Assembly: GCF_027947575.1 (NCBI RefSeq)
Contig: NZ_CP116256.1
Span: 6,200,001-6,264,000 of the forward strand
DNA: 64,000 nt
Direction of reading: 5' to 3'
From: Streptomyces rubrogriseus
GTDB lineage: Bacteria; Actinomycetota; Actinomycetes; Streptomycetales; Streptomycetaceae
The notes under the pieces were generated by a model. It saw only the letters and a program-made list of their open reading frames with translations, was not told the DNA's origin and searched no databases. Made by a program: the position numbers and the translations under genes. Shown one piece after another: positions 38,883-49,077 of the stretch. Position 1 is the first letter of the stretch, and the number at the start of each line of letters is the position of its first letter.

Positions 38883-39592
38883 CAACCGGTCGGCAGGTAG
38901 TCGTGACCGTCCCACCGCAAGGTCACCTTGGCGGTGGCGCCTTCGGCACAGGAGGGATCGCACCCCTTGATGTACTGGACGATCGCATACTCGCCGTCCT
39001 TTCCGGGGCCGACCGGCCTCGCGTAGTAGAAGGCGAGTCTGCCGCCGCTGTAGTACTCCTCCGGGCTCCGCCAGCCGATGTCGGCGAATCCGTCCGCGGT
39101 GGGCACGAGCACCAGCACCCCGTCGTAACGCCCCGGGTTGTAGATCACGAAGAGGTTCTTTGTCGAGTCGGTCGCCGGAGCGGCGAATCGCAACGGGTCC
39201 TTCATGCTCCAGTTGGCGTCCACCTCGACGGGGGCCAGCGCGCGCCCGCTTCCGGTGACGGCCGCGACACAGCCGGCAGGTTCGTCGGACGCGGGCCGCC
39301 GGACCAGGAACACCCGGACCGGCCCCAGGTCCGGATGCCGGATGTCCCGGTGGTCGAGCATTTTCCCGGTGCATCCGGCGGTGGCCGGCGGGCTCGGCGG
39401 AAACGAGGCGTCCAAGGGGGCCGACGCGGTCGACTTGCCCTCGGCCGCTCCGCTCCGGGTCGTCCCGCCCCCATCGGTGCATCCGGCGACGAACACCGCC
39501 GCCAGCGCCGTCATCAGCAGGGCGGACCGCGCCGCGACCGAGCCGCGCCGGGGCAGCGGTCGACGTAACCACGGAGATGAACTGGGAGACAT
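38882..39592 (-). CDS. Lipoprotein coupled to the TIR-WD40 gene
   Basis: 236 residues from ATG 39592 (GAGGGAAC upstream). A basic start and hydrophobic stretch end in the lipobox VFVAGC, so the product should be anchored on the outer face of the membrane. The mature part has several Cys (TAGCTGKM, AGCVAAV, KGCDPSC) that may form disulfides, and aromatic-rich segments (NWSMKDPLRF, EEYYSGGRLAFYY). The family is not recognised. Translational coupling suggests it works with the TIR-WD40 protein, perhaps through the WD40 side. Confidence 0.8.
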   Translation of the reverse strand: MSPSSSPWLRRPLPRRGSVAARSALLMTALAAVFVAGCTDGGGTTRSGAAEGKSTASAPLDASFPPSPPATAGCTGKMLDHRDIRHPDLGPVRVFLVRRPASDEPAGCVAAVTGSGRALAPVEVDANWSMKDPLRFAAPATDSTKNLFVIYNPGRYDGVLVLVPTADGFADIGWRSPEEYYSGGRLAFYYARPVGPGKDGEYAIVQYIKGCDPSCAEGATAKVTLRWDGHDYLPTG

Positions 39593-39675
39593 GTCGTTCC
39601 CTCTGCTTCGAGGCGAGACCGGGCCACGGCCGGCAGGATCACGATCCCTGTCCAGCGGCAACACACAGTAGTGGA

Positions 39676-40565
39676 CTACGTCCTCATGCGTGAGCGTGCG
39701 GCTGAATCAGCCGCCCCCGGCCCGGAATCCGGCGGTTCCTGCGCTTCCCGCCTCCCGCCCGGCCGGAGCAGCACGAGCAGGGCGGTCAGCGCCGCCACCC
39801 CGGCCAGGAGCAGGAGGACGACCCGGTCGGACACCGCCGCGCCGATGTCGGACAGTCGTTCCTCCAGGGCGAACTCGGTGTCGGTGTCCAGCACCGAGGG
39901 CAGCGCGGAGGTGCCGTCGAAGACCAGGAACGCCGCGCCGAGCGCGATGAAGAACAGGCCGCCGATGAGGGTGGTGCTGTGCAGGGTCAGCGGGCCCGCC
40001 CGGAAGGTCCGGCCGCGCAGCCAGCGCCTGCGGCCCAGGTCGAACCGGTCCCAGAGCAGCGCCAGTACGAACATCGGGACCGCCATTCCCAGTGCGTAGA
40101 CGGCCAGCAGCACCCCGCCGTGCAGCGGCTCGCCGTCCACGGCCGCCACGGTGAGGACGGAGCCGAGGATCGGCCCCGCGCAGAATCCCGCCAGTCCGTA
40201 CACCGCGCCCAGGGCGAACACCGACAGGGCCGAGCCCGAACGGCGTCCGCCCGCGGCCCGCGCCATCCGGCGGGAGCCGAAGCCCAGCCCGGCGATCTGG
40301 GCCACGCCCAGGGCGATGACCGTCCATCCGCCCGCCGTCACCAGGGCGTCCCGGTGCCCGTAGAAGAGGCGGCTGGCGAAGGAACCGGCCACGCCGAGCG
40401 GTACCAGCGTCGTGCACAGTCCGACGTAGAACAGGCCGGTGCGTGCCATCAGCCGGGTGCGGCTGGTGAAGGAGTAGGCGAAGAAGGCGGGCAGCAGCAG
40501 TGCGCTGCACGGGCTGAGCAGGGCCAGCAGGCCGCCGAGGAAGGCCATCGCCAGGCCGGCCTCGC

Positions 40566-40569
<4 letters not shown>
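39676..40569 (-). CDS. ccdA: CcdA-family thiol-disulfide transport membrane protein
   Basis: 297 residues with ATG at 40569 overlapping the stop of the upstream DsbA-like gene (ATGA). Six or more membrane helices are present; the paired cysteines of CcdA/DsbD type lie in LLALLSPCSALLLPAF and YGLAGFCAGPILGSVL. These proteins carry electrons from cytoplasmic thioredoxin to extracytoplasmic thiol proteins, for cytochrome c maturation or disulfide repair. The partner is most likely the DsbA-like protein encoded just before it. The C-terminal tail is Pro/Gly/Ala-rich. Confidence 0.88.
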
Positions 40570-41390
<821 letters not shown>

Positions 41391-41458
41391 GGGGCACCTC
41401 AGACAGGTGGGGAGGGAAGGGAAGAGGAGGAGTGAAGGGGGCGGAACCGGGCCGCGGG

Positions 41459-41953
41459 TCAGGCCGAGGGCGTGACCGGGCACTCGGTCTCGGCGGAGAG
41501 GCGGCGCAGCGCGGCTTCCGCCAGCAGGCCCGCCGACAGCACGGCCAGCAGCGGTTGCAGCGGAGCCCAGTAGCTCAGGGCACCGGAGGCCCCGAGGAGC
41601 ACCAGGACGAGCTTGTTGCAGACCGGGCAGCCGACGGCGAAGAAGGAGAGCACCCCGCCGATCGCCCCGAGCCGGCCGCCGTCGGCGGCGTGCGGCTCCG
41701 GGGACGACGAGGGCCGGCGCACGTAGGTGGTCAGGACGATGCCGGCGAGTACGGCCGTGACGGCCAGGGCCGGGTAGTTCCACCACTGGACGGGGACCGA
41801 CCGGCCGAAGAGCGGGTTGGGCACCACGTCGGTGGGCGCGCCGACCAGGACCGCCGTGGCCAGCGCACCCGCGCCCGCCACGGTCCACCGCCGGGACCGC
41901 CAGCCACGCAGTGCCGTACCCGCCCGCCGCCAGGAGCGCGGGGAGGAGGACAT
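41459..41953 (-). CDS. Membrane protein with CPVC motif, thiol-redox cluster
   Basis: 164 residues. A basic N-terminus is followed by four hydrophobic segments; the third carries FFAVGCPVCNKLVLVLLG, a CxxC within the membrane that recalls small redox-active membrane proteins. It lies 68 bases upstream of the DsbA-like gene on the same strand, so it probably belongs to the same unit and may hand electrons to or from it. The family is not recognised. Confidence 0.75.
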   Translation of the reverse strand: MSSSPRSWRRAGTALRGWRSRRWTVAGAGALATAVLVGAPTDVVPNPLFGRSVPVQWWNYPALAVTAVLAGIVLTTYVRRPSSSPEPHAADGGRLGAIGGVLSFFAVGCPVCNKLVLVLLGASGALSYWAPLQPLLAVLSAGLLAEAALRRLSAETECPVTPSA

Positions 41954-42004
41954 GCCGAAGAACTCCGTTTCAGAGGATGCGGGGACACGGCCGAACGGGC
42001 CGGT

Positions 42005-42400
42005 CTACATCCGCAGAACGGAGTGGAGGGTCGGTGGGGGCGGATCGGGGCCGCCGGCGAACACGCCGAAGTGCTGGGCCACGAGGGGCGCGGGATCGGT
42101 GTGCGGCGACGTCGCGCGCGAGAAGGCGGCGGAGGGCGGCGGGTTCTCGGCCCGCTGGACACTGGAGTCGCCGATCGCCTTCTTGCCGCACGGTGCCGCG
42201 GCACCGTCGGACGGTTCGGCTGCGGCTGCGGCTACGGCGGCTGCCGGCGCGGTGTGTACCCGCCCCGCCGTGGGCGCGGGCGTGCCCCGCGCTCCGCTCT
42301 CCGCGTGCGCGAAGACGCACAGCAGCCCCACCACGGCCACGAGCAGGGCCAGCACACCGCGGACGTGGGCGTGGGCCCGCCCGGGTGCCGCTCGCTTCAT
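42005..42400 (-). CDS. Small exported or membrane-anchored hypothetical protein
   Basis: 131 residues from ATG 42400 (GGAG upstream). A signal-like helix (about 12-35, HVRGVLALLVAVVGLLCVFA) is followed by an Ala/Pro-rich, low-complexity mature part with a single Cys and a His-rich end. Start of the thiol-redox cluster on this strand, 51 bases before the CPVC protein gene. Function unknown. Confidence 0.6.
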   Translation of the reverse strand: MKRAAPGRAHAHVRGVLALLVAVVGLLCVFAHAESGARGTPAPTAGRVHTAPAAAVAAAAAEPSDGAAAPCGKKAIGDSSVQRAENPPPSAAFSRATSPHTDPAPLVAQHFGVFAGGPDPPPPTLHSVLRM

Positions 42401-42634
42401 CGCCGCTCCTGCGCTGTCCGTGGTCACGGCCACCCTAGGTCACCCGCCGCCAGGACCCGTACCGGGCCCGGACGCGCCGTCGGGCCGCGCTTCTTCCCCC
42501 GTTCGCGCGATTTCCGACGCTTTTCGTACCGGACGGCGATCGAACCGGTGTGAATTCGAGATTGGGTAAGTATCGCAGAAATCGTTCACTCGACTGCCGC
42601 GCATCCGACGGAGTAGGCAGACGTTACTTCGGAT

Positions 42635-42871
42635 ATGACCGAGGAACGCGGGGAATTCACGGCGCTTGGCCCGTACACCTACAGGCCCGGCAGAAATCAC
42701 TGTCCGTCACCGAGTGACGGAACTCTGACCAGAGGCGGGCACCCCGTCCCGCTCCGGGTGACCGAGCCCGTGCTGCAGCGGTTCCTGGACGTCATGACCG
42801 AGTTGGAGACCGGCCTCGCCGAGCGGTGGGGCCGGACGCAGGGCTCCTTGACGTACACCCGCGCGGAGTGA
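42635..42871 (+). CDS. Small hypothetical protein
   Basis: 78 residues, soluble, with a conserved-looking middle (HPVPLRVTEPVLQRFLDVMTELETG). The ribosome site is weak. It ends 10 bases before the next gene on the same strand, so the two are likely co-transcribed. Family not recognised. Confidence 0.55.
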   Translation: MTEERGEFTALGPYTYRPGRNHCPSPSDGTLTRGGHPVPLRVTEPVLQRFLDVMTELETGLAERWGRTQGSLTYTRAE

Positions 42872-42881
42872 CCGGCACCTC

Positions 42882-43778
42882 GTGTACGAAGAACACTACG
42901 GAGAACACACCCACCCCCGCATGCCGTACGGCGAAGGGCCGTTCCGTACCACCGGCACCGGCCGGCACCGGGCTCCCGAGGCGGCCTCCCAGGAGACTCT
43001 GGTCCCGCCCGAACCCGGTTGGGACCCGGCCGAGGAACTCGCGTTCCTGCTCCAGGACGCGTTGGAGCAGCAGACCGGAGCACCCTCCGCGACGGACACC
43101 TCGGCGCTCGCACCCGCCCCGGGCACACCGCTGAGCAATCTGCAGGAGATCACGGCGGAGCTGCCCCCGTTGAGGGAGTCCCCGACGAGTCACCGCAGGG
43201 TCCGCAGAGGGAGAAAGGTGAGCCGGCTGCGCGCCGCGAGCCTGTTCGTCGCCGCGCTCGCCGCGGTCATCGCCGCCTCCGTGAGCCTGTTCGGCGGCAT
43301 GGTGGCCTACGAACCGTTGCGGCTGGCCGCCGTGACCCGCACCCGCGGCAGCGTCGTGTCCTGGTGGCCGCTGCTGGTCTACGGGCCCTGGCTGGTGGCC
43401 TCGCTGGCGGTGCTGCGGGCCGCGCTGCACCAGCGCCGCGCGGTGCACTCCTGGGCCGTCGTCCTGCTGTTCTCGGCCATCGCGATGCTGCTCTGCATCG
43501 CGGAGGCGCCCAGGACGATCAGCGACGGGGCGGCGGCCGCTCTGCCCGGACTGGCCTCGCTGGTCTGCTTCCAGCAGGTCATCCGCCAGATCACGCTCAC
43601 CCGTCCGCCCCGGCGGGCGGTGCCGCGCCACCGGCAACGCGCCGCGGTCACTCCGGGTGACGACCCGTCGGGCAGGGCGGCCGCCGATCCGGTGTCCCTT
43701 CCGCAGCAGCGGCAGAATGCCGTACGTCCGCCGCGGCCCGGAGCGGGCCCCGGAACAGGGCCCGGAAAACGTGGCTGA
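42882..43778 (+). CDS. DUF2637-like membrane protein
   Basis: 298 residues from GTG 42882; the start is not firm because the binding site is poor. A long disordered acidic/Pro-rich N-terminus (about 1-110) is followed by four membrane helices (about 115-230; AASLFVAALAAVIAASVSLF, WWPLLVYGPWLVASLAVL) and a Pro/Arg/Gly-rich tail. The helix pattern resembles DUF2637 proteins of actinobacteria, often linked to mobile elements or sporulation loci but functionally unknown. Confidence 0.65.
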   Translation: MYEEHYGEHTHPRMPYGEGPFRTTGTGRHRAPEAASQETLVPPEPGWDPAEELAFLLQDALEQQTGAPSATDTSALAPAPGTPLSNLQEITAELPPLRESPTSHRRVRRGRKVSRLRAASLFVAALAAVIAASVSLFGGMVAYEPLRLAAVTRTRGSVVSWWPLLVYGPWLVASLAVLRAALHQRRAVHSWAVVLLFSAIAMLLCIAEAPRTISDGAAAALPGLASLVCFQQVIRQITLTRPPRRAVPRHRQRAAVTPGDDPSGRAAADPVSLPQQRQNAVRPPRPGAGPGTGPGKRG

Positions 43779-43896
43779 CCGGGCTGAACAGGCGGTCGTG
43801 ACGGTCTTCCGTCTCCTTCGGAGAATGTGAAGAAAAGGAAATGCGGAATGCGTTGCGGGTCACGCCCGGACGGGCACGGAGGGGGCACCGCGCGGA

Positions 43897-44808
<912 letters not shown>

Positions 44809-45636
44809 TCAGTCCTTCTCGGCGACGAACTCCCGCAGCAGGGAGGCGAGCAGCTCCGGCTGGTCCTCGGGGATCAGCGTCCGGGTGTCCTCGACCTCCA
44901 CGAGCCGTCCCTGCGGGAGGAGTTCGGCCAGGCGCCGGCCGTGGGCGCGGGGCATCATCAGGTCCTCGGTCGCCCAGACGACGAGTGCGGGCCGGTCGAA
45001 CCTCCGCAGTCCCTGGGCGGCTTCGAGCAGTTCGTCGCGGCGCACGTGCGTGCCGTAGTGCCGGAAGTCGCGCCGGATCGCCGGGTCGGTGCGCAGCGGG
45101 CGCAGCCAGCCGTCGACGACCGCGTCCGGCACGGGGCGTTTGGTGAGCGCGCCGATGCCGACGGGCAGGCGGCGCAGCGGTTTGAGGCCCAGGGTGCGCA
45201 CCAGCAGGGACACGCCGCCGGGGGCCCGGCAGGCGAGGCCGATCAGCTTCCCGGGCAGGCCCGGCGGGTAGTTGTCGAACGCCTCGCAGGCGACGAGCGC
45301 CAGCCGCGCGAGCCGCTCCGGGTGCCGGGCGGCCACCGTCTGGGCGCGCCCGCAGTCGTTCTCGACGAGGGTGACGTCGGTGAGGTCGAGGCGGTCGAGG
45401 AACTCGGCGATCAGCTCGTTGACCAGGTCGGGTGTGGGTGGTCGGCGCATCGGGCGGCGGTGGGCGCCGTAGGGCAGGGTCGGCGCGATCACCCGGTGGT
45501 CGGTGCGCAGGTTGGCGATGACCTTGCGCCAGACGGTCCGGTCGTGGACGAGGCCGTGGAGGAGGACGACGACGGGGCCGTCGCCGCCGGTGTCCTCGTA
45601 CTCGATGGTTCCCGCGCTCAGTTCGATGTCCGGCAT
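44809..45636 (-). CDS. Alpha/beta hydrolase with Asp nucleophile (dehalogenase/epoxide-hydrolase-like)
   Basis: 275 residues. The oxyanion segment is VVVLLHGLVHD. The nucleophile elbow reads VENDCGRAQ, placing Asp94 where most lipases and esterases have Ser; this is the arrangement of haloalkane dehalogenases and epoxide hydrolases. An acidic residue follows in WATEDLMMPRAHG. The final catalytic His of the usual motif is not evident near the end (VEDTRTLIPEDQPELL has Thr-Arg where GHF/H is common), so activity is uncertain. It lies 27 bases beyond RidA in the same direction and could be a late member of that operon. Confidence 0.82.
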   Translation of the reverse strand: MPDIELSAGTIEYEDTGGDGPVVVLLHGLVHDRTVWRKVIANLRTDHRVIAPTLPYGAHRRPMRRPPTPDLVNELIAEFLDRLDLTDVTLVENDCGRAQTVAARHPERLARLALVACEAFDNYPPGLPGKLIGLACRAPGGVSLLVRTLGLKPLRRLPVGIGALTKRPVPDAVVDGWLRPLRTDPAIRRDFRHYGTHVRRDELLEAAQGLRRFDRPALVVWATEDLMMPRAHGRRLAELLPQGRLVEVEDTRTLIPEDQPELLASLLREFVAEKD

Positions 45637-45663
45637 GCCGGAATGCTAGGCGTCTCGGCCGGG

Positions 45664-46062
45664 CTACGGCAGTACGGCGAAGCCGTCCAGTTCCACCAAC
45701 GCCCGTTCGTCCCAGAGCCGTACGACCTCCACGACCGCCATGGCCGGGTAGTCGCGGCCGGCCAGCTCGCGCCAGGTGCGGCCGAGTTCGGCGGCGTGGG
45801 CGCGGTAGGCGGCGACGTCGGTGGCGTAGACGGTGACCCGGGCGAGGTCGGCGGGGGCGCCCCCGGCGGCGCGCAGGGCGGTGAGCAGGTTGGTGAGGGC
45901 CTGCTCGAACTGGGCGGGGAGGGTGTCGCCGGTGACCTTGCCGTCGGTGTCGAGGGCGGTCTGGCCGGCCAGGAACACGAGGCGGCCGCCGGTGGCGACG
46001 ACGGCGTGGGAGAAGCCGGTGGGCGGGGACAGTTGGGGTGGGTTCACCCGTTCGGCGGTCAT
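45664..46062 (-). CDS. RidA-family enamine/imine deaminase
   Basis: 132 residues; the ATG at 46062 overlaps the acyl-CoA dehydrogenase stop (ATGA). It shows the RidA/YjgF pattern: GGRLVFLAGQTALDTDGKV, LTNLLTALRAAGGAPADLARVTVY, and YPAMAVVEVVRLW. RidA proteins hydrolyse reactive enamines and imines to ketones and ammonia. In a 2-aminobenzoyl-CoA pathway such an activity would release the amino group after ring reduction, which fits its place here. Confidence 0.9.
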   Translation of the reverse strand: MTAERVNPPQLSPPTGFSHAVVATGGRLVFLAGQTALDTDGKVTGDTLPAQFEQALTNLLTALRAAGGAPADLARVTVYATDVAAYRAHAAELGRTWRELAGRDYPAMAVVEVVRLWDERALVELDGFAVLP

Positions 46063-47234
46063 GCTCCGGCCTCCTTGCTCGTGGCGTCGGTCCGGGACGG
46101 CTGGTACGTCCGGTACAGCTCCTTGGCGACGATGCCGCGCTGGACCTCGCTGGCGCCCTCGTAGACGCGCGGGGCGCGCACCTCGCGGTAGAGGTGTTCG
46201 AGGAGGTGGCCGCGGCGCAGGGCGCGGGCGCCGTGCAGCTGGACGGCGTGGTCGACGACGTACTGGGCGGTCTCGGTGGCGAGGAGTTTCGCCATCGCGG
46301 CGCGCCTCGGGACCTCCGGGTCTCCCGCGTCGTACGCCGTGGCCGCCGCGTACACCATCAGGCGGGCCGCCTCGGTGCGCAGCGCCATCTCGGCGACCTG
46401 GTGGGCGACGGTCTGGAGGTCGCGCAGCCTGCCGCCGAAGGCCTCGCGGGCGGTGGTGTGGTCGAGGGTCGCGTCCAGGGCGGCCTGCGCCATCCCGACG
46501 GCGAAGGCGCCGACGCTGGGGCGGAACAGGTTGAGGGTGTCCATGGCCACCCGGAAGCCGCGGTCGGGTTCGCCGAGGACGTCGTCCGCGTCGACGGGCA
46601 CGCCGTCGAAGGAGAGGGCGCCGAGGGGGTGCGGCGAGAGCATGTCGACCGGGGTGCCGGTGAGGCCGGGGCGGTCGGCGGGCACGAGGAAGGCGGTGAC
46701 GCCGCGGGCGCCGGCGCCGGGGGTGGTGCGGGCGAACACCGTGTAGAAGTCGGCCTCGGGGGCGTTGGAGATCCAGCACTTCTCCCCGGTGAGCCGCCAG
46801 GCGGAGGCTCCCGCGCCGGGCCCGGTCTCCGGTTCCGCCCGCAGCGAGAGTGCCGCCGCGTCGGAGCCCGCGTCGGGCTCGCTGAGGGCGAAGGCGGCGA
46901 CCGCGGTGCCGTCGCTCACGCGGGGGAGCCAGCGGGCGCGCTGGGACTCGGTGCCGTGCGCGTGCACGGGGTGGGCGCCGAGGCCTTGGAGGGCGAGGGC
47001 GGTCTCGGCCTCCGTGCAGGCGTGGGCGAGGGACTCGCGCATCAGGCACAGGTCGAGCGCGCCCGAGGTGAACAGGCGGGGCAGCAGGCCGAGGGAGCCC
47101 AGCTCGGCGACCAGGGGGCGGTTGACGCGGCCCGGCTCGCCCTTCTCCGCGAGCGGGCGCAGCCGTTCGGCGGCGAGGGCGCGCAGCTCGTCGCACCAGG
47201 TGAGTTGTGCCGGTTCGAGCGAGAATGCGGTCAT
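46059..47234 (-). CDS. Acyl-CoA dehydrogenase of the aryl-CoA cluster
   Basis: 391 residues from ATG 47234, with AGGGGAAGGGA upstream. Classical FAD-dependent acyl-CoA dehydrogenase: AFALSEPDAGSDAAALS, GEKCWISNAPEADFYTVFA, and the C-terminal QLHGARALRRGHLLEHLYREVRA split by helices. The catalytic base is expected in YEGASEVQRGIV. It would oxidise a CoA thioester formed after ring opening. Divergent from the CoA ligase gene with a 150-base promoter region. Confidence 0.92.
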   Translation of the reverse strand: MTAFSLEPAQLTWCDELRALAAERLRPLAEKGEPGRVNRPLVAELGSLGLLPRLFTSGALDLCLMRESLAHACTEAETALALQGLGAHPVHAHGTESQRARWLPRVSDGTAVAAFALSEPDAGSDAAALSLRAEPETGPGAGASAWRLTGEKCWISNAPEADFYTVFARTTPGAGARGVTAFLVPADRPGLTGTPVDMLSPHPLGALSFDGVPVDADDVLGEPDRGFRVAMDTLNLFRPSVGAFAVGMAQAALDATLDHTTAREAFGGRLRDLQTVAHQVAEMALRTEAARLMVYAAATAYDAGDPEVPRRAAMAKLLATETAQYVVDHAVQLHGARALRRGHLLEHLYREVRAPRVYEGASEVQRGIVAKELYRTYQPSRTDATSKEAGA

Positions 47235-47318
47235 CGCCGGTCCCTTCCCCTGCTTCCCTGCCTGCTCCCGGCCCGCCGGACGGACCACCGGACACCGACC
47301 GACGATATCGCGCCCCGT

Positions 47319-47331
47319 TGACTGTCGTCAC
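47319..47331. promoter_or_regulatory. Candidate operator of the aryl-CoA regulon, copy 1
   Basis: TGACTGTCGTCAC lies in the divergent region between the acyl-CoA dehydrogenase and CoA ligase genes. An identical 13-mer occurs at 54196-54208 before the enoyl-CoA hydratase. It has partial dyad form (TGAC...GTCA). The PaaX-type protein encoded in the cluster is the likely binder (inference). Confidence 0.6.
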
Positions 47332-47384
47332 CAACACGATACGCTCGTTGCGCGAGCCCACCACGACAAAGGGGGCGAACCGCC

Positions 47385-49076
47385 ATGGCCGATCCTCGCC
47401 GCGCGGACCCGCACCGCTCCGCCCACGTCGACACCTTCGCGCGCGACCACCTGCCGCCCCCCGAGCAGTGGCCCGAGCTGCTCTTCGACCTGCCGGAGCT
47501 GCGCTACCCGGAGCGGCTGAACTGCGCCGCCGAGCTGCTCACCGGCCCGCCCGGCGACCGCCCGGTCTTCCGCACCGCGTCCGGGGACACCTGGAGCTAC
47601 GGGGAGCTGCGGGACCGCGTCGACCGGATCGCCCACGTGCTCACCGGCGACCTCGGTGTCGTCCCGGGCAACCGGGTGCTGCTGCGCGGGCCCACCGGTC
47701 CGTGGCTGGCCGCGTGCTGGCTGGCGGTGCTGAAGGCGGGCGCGGTGGCGGTCACCGTGCTGGCCCAGCAGCGCCCGCACGAGCTGCGCGCGATCTGCGA
47801 GATCGCCCGGGTGCGGCACGCGCTGTGCGACGTCCGGGCCGTCGACGACCTCGCCAAGGCGGAGATCACCGGCCTGCGGATCACGACGTACGGCGGGGAC
47901 GCGCCGGACGACCTGCACAGCCGCACGGCGTCGGACGCGGTGCCCGCGACGCCGTACCGGGCCGTCGACACCGCCGCCGACGACGTGGCGCTGATCGCGT
48001 TCACGTCCGGCACCACCGGGCGGCCCAAGGGGTGCATGCACTTCCACCGCGATGTGCTGGCGATCGCGGACACCTTCTCCGCGCAGGTGCTCAGGCCGCG
48101 CCCCGACGATCTCTTCGCGGGCAGCCCGCCGCTCGGTTTCACCTTCGGGCTCGGCGGTCTCGTCGTCTTCCCGATGCGGGCCGGGGCGAGCGCCCTGCTG
48201 CTCGAACAGGCCGGTCCCCGGCAGCTGTTGCCGGCGGTCGCGGAGCACCGGGTGTCGGTGCTGTTCACCGCGCCGACGGCGTACCGCGCGATGCTCGACG
48301 AGCTGGACGGGTACGACGTGAGCAGCCTCAGGCGCTGCGTCTCGGCGGGCGAGAACCTGCCCGCGGCCACCTGGCGGGCCTGGCACGAGCGCACCGGGCT
48401 GCGCGTCATCAACGGCATCGGCGCCACCGAGCTGCTGCACATCTTCGTGTCCGCCGCGGACGACGACATCAGGCCGGGCACGACGGGCGTTCCGGTGCCG
48501 GGGTGGCACGCGCGCGTGCAGGACGCGCACGGCGCACCCGTGCCCGACGGGGAGCCCGGACTGCTGGCGGTGCGCGGTCCGGTGGGCTGCCGGTACCTCG
48601 CCGACCCGCGCCAGCGGGAGTACGTGCGCGACGGCTGGAACGTCACCGGGGACACCTATGTCCGCGAGCCCGACGGGTACTTCCGGTACGTGGCACGCGC
48701 CGACGACATGATCATCTCCTCCGGGTACAACATCGCCGGGCCCGAGGTGGAGGACGCGTTGCTGCGCCACCCGGACGTGGTGGAGGCGGCGGTGGTGGGC
48801 CGTCCCGACCGGCACCGGGGGCAGGTCGTGGTGGCGCACGCGGTGCTGCGGGACGGGGCCGCGCGGGACGCGGACGCGCTGCGCGCGTTCCTGCGCTCGG
48901 AGCTGGCGCCGTACAAGTGTCCACGGGAGATCCTCTTCCCGGACGCGCTGCCGCGCACGGCGACCGGCAAGCTCCAGCGCTACCGCCTGCTCGACCCGAC
49001 CGGTCCGGGCCCCTCCCCCCGCTCCCGGGGCTCGTCCGAATCCCCTGGGCGGCCGGGCGCAACGCCGACGACATAA
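47385..49076 (+). CDS. Aryl-CoA ligase (2-aminobenzoate/benzoate-CoA ligase type)
   Basis: 563 residues from ATG 47385. Adenylate-forming enzyme: P-loop FTSGTTGRPKGC, the motif INGIGATELLHIF, GDTYVREPDGYFRYVARADD, and Lys in PRTATGKLQRY. The benzoate-CoA ligase subgroup is suggested by the HFHRDVLAIADTFSAQVL and SPPLGFTFGLGGLVVFPM segments. It would activate anthranilate, or a related aromatic acid, to its CoA ester using ATP. The PaaX-type regulator gene starts one base after its stop. Confidence 0.88.
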   Translation: MADPRRADPHRSAHVDTFARDHLPPPEQWPELLFDLPELRYPERLNCAAELLTGPPGDRPVFRTASGDTWSYGELRDRVDRIAHVLTGDLGVVPGNRVLLRGPTGPWLAACWLAVLKAGAVAVTVLAQQRPHELRAICEIARVRHALCDVRAVDDLAKAEITGLRITTYGGDAPDDLHSRTASDAVPATPYRAVDTAADDVALIAFTSGTTGRPKGCMHFHRDVLAIADTFSAQVLRPRPDDLFAGSPPLGFTFGLGGLVVFPMRAGASALLLEQAGPRQLLPAVAEHRVSVLFTAPTAYRAMLDELDGYDVSSLRRCVSAGENLPAATWRAWHERTGLRVINGIGATELLHIFVSAADDDIRPGTTGVPVPGWHARVQDAHGAPVPDGEPGLLAVRGPVGCRYLADPRQREYVRDGWNVTGDTYVREPDGYFRYVARADDMIISSGYNIAGPEVEDALLRHPDVVEAAVVGRPDRHRGQVVVAHAVLRDGAARDADALRAFLRSELAPYKCPREILFPDALPRTATGKLQRYRLLDPTGPGPSPRSRGSSESPGRPGATPTT

Positions 49077-49077
49077 G

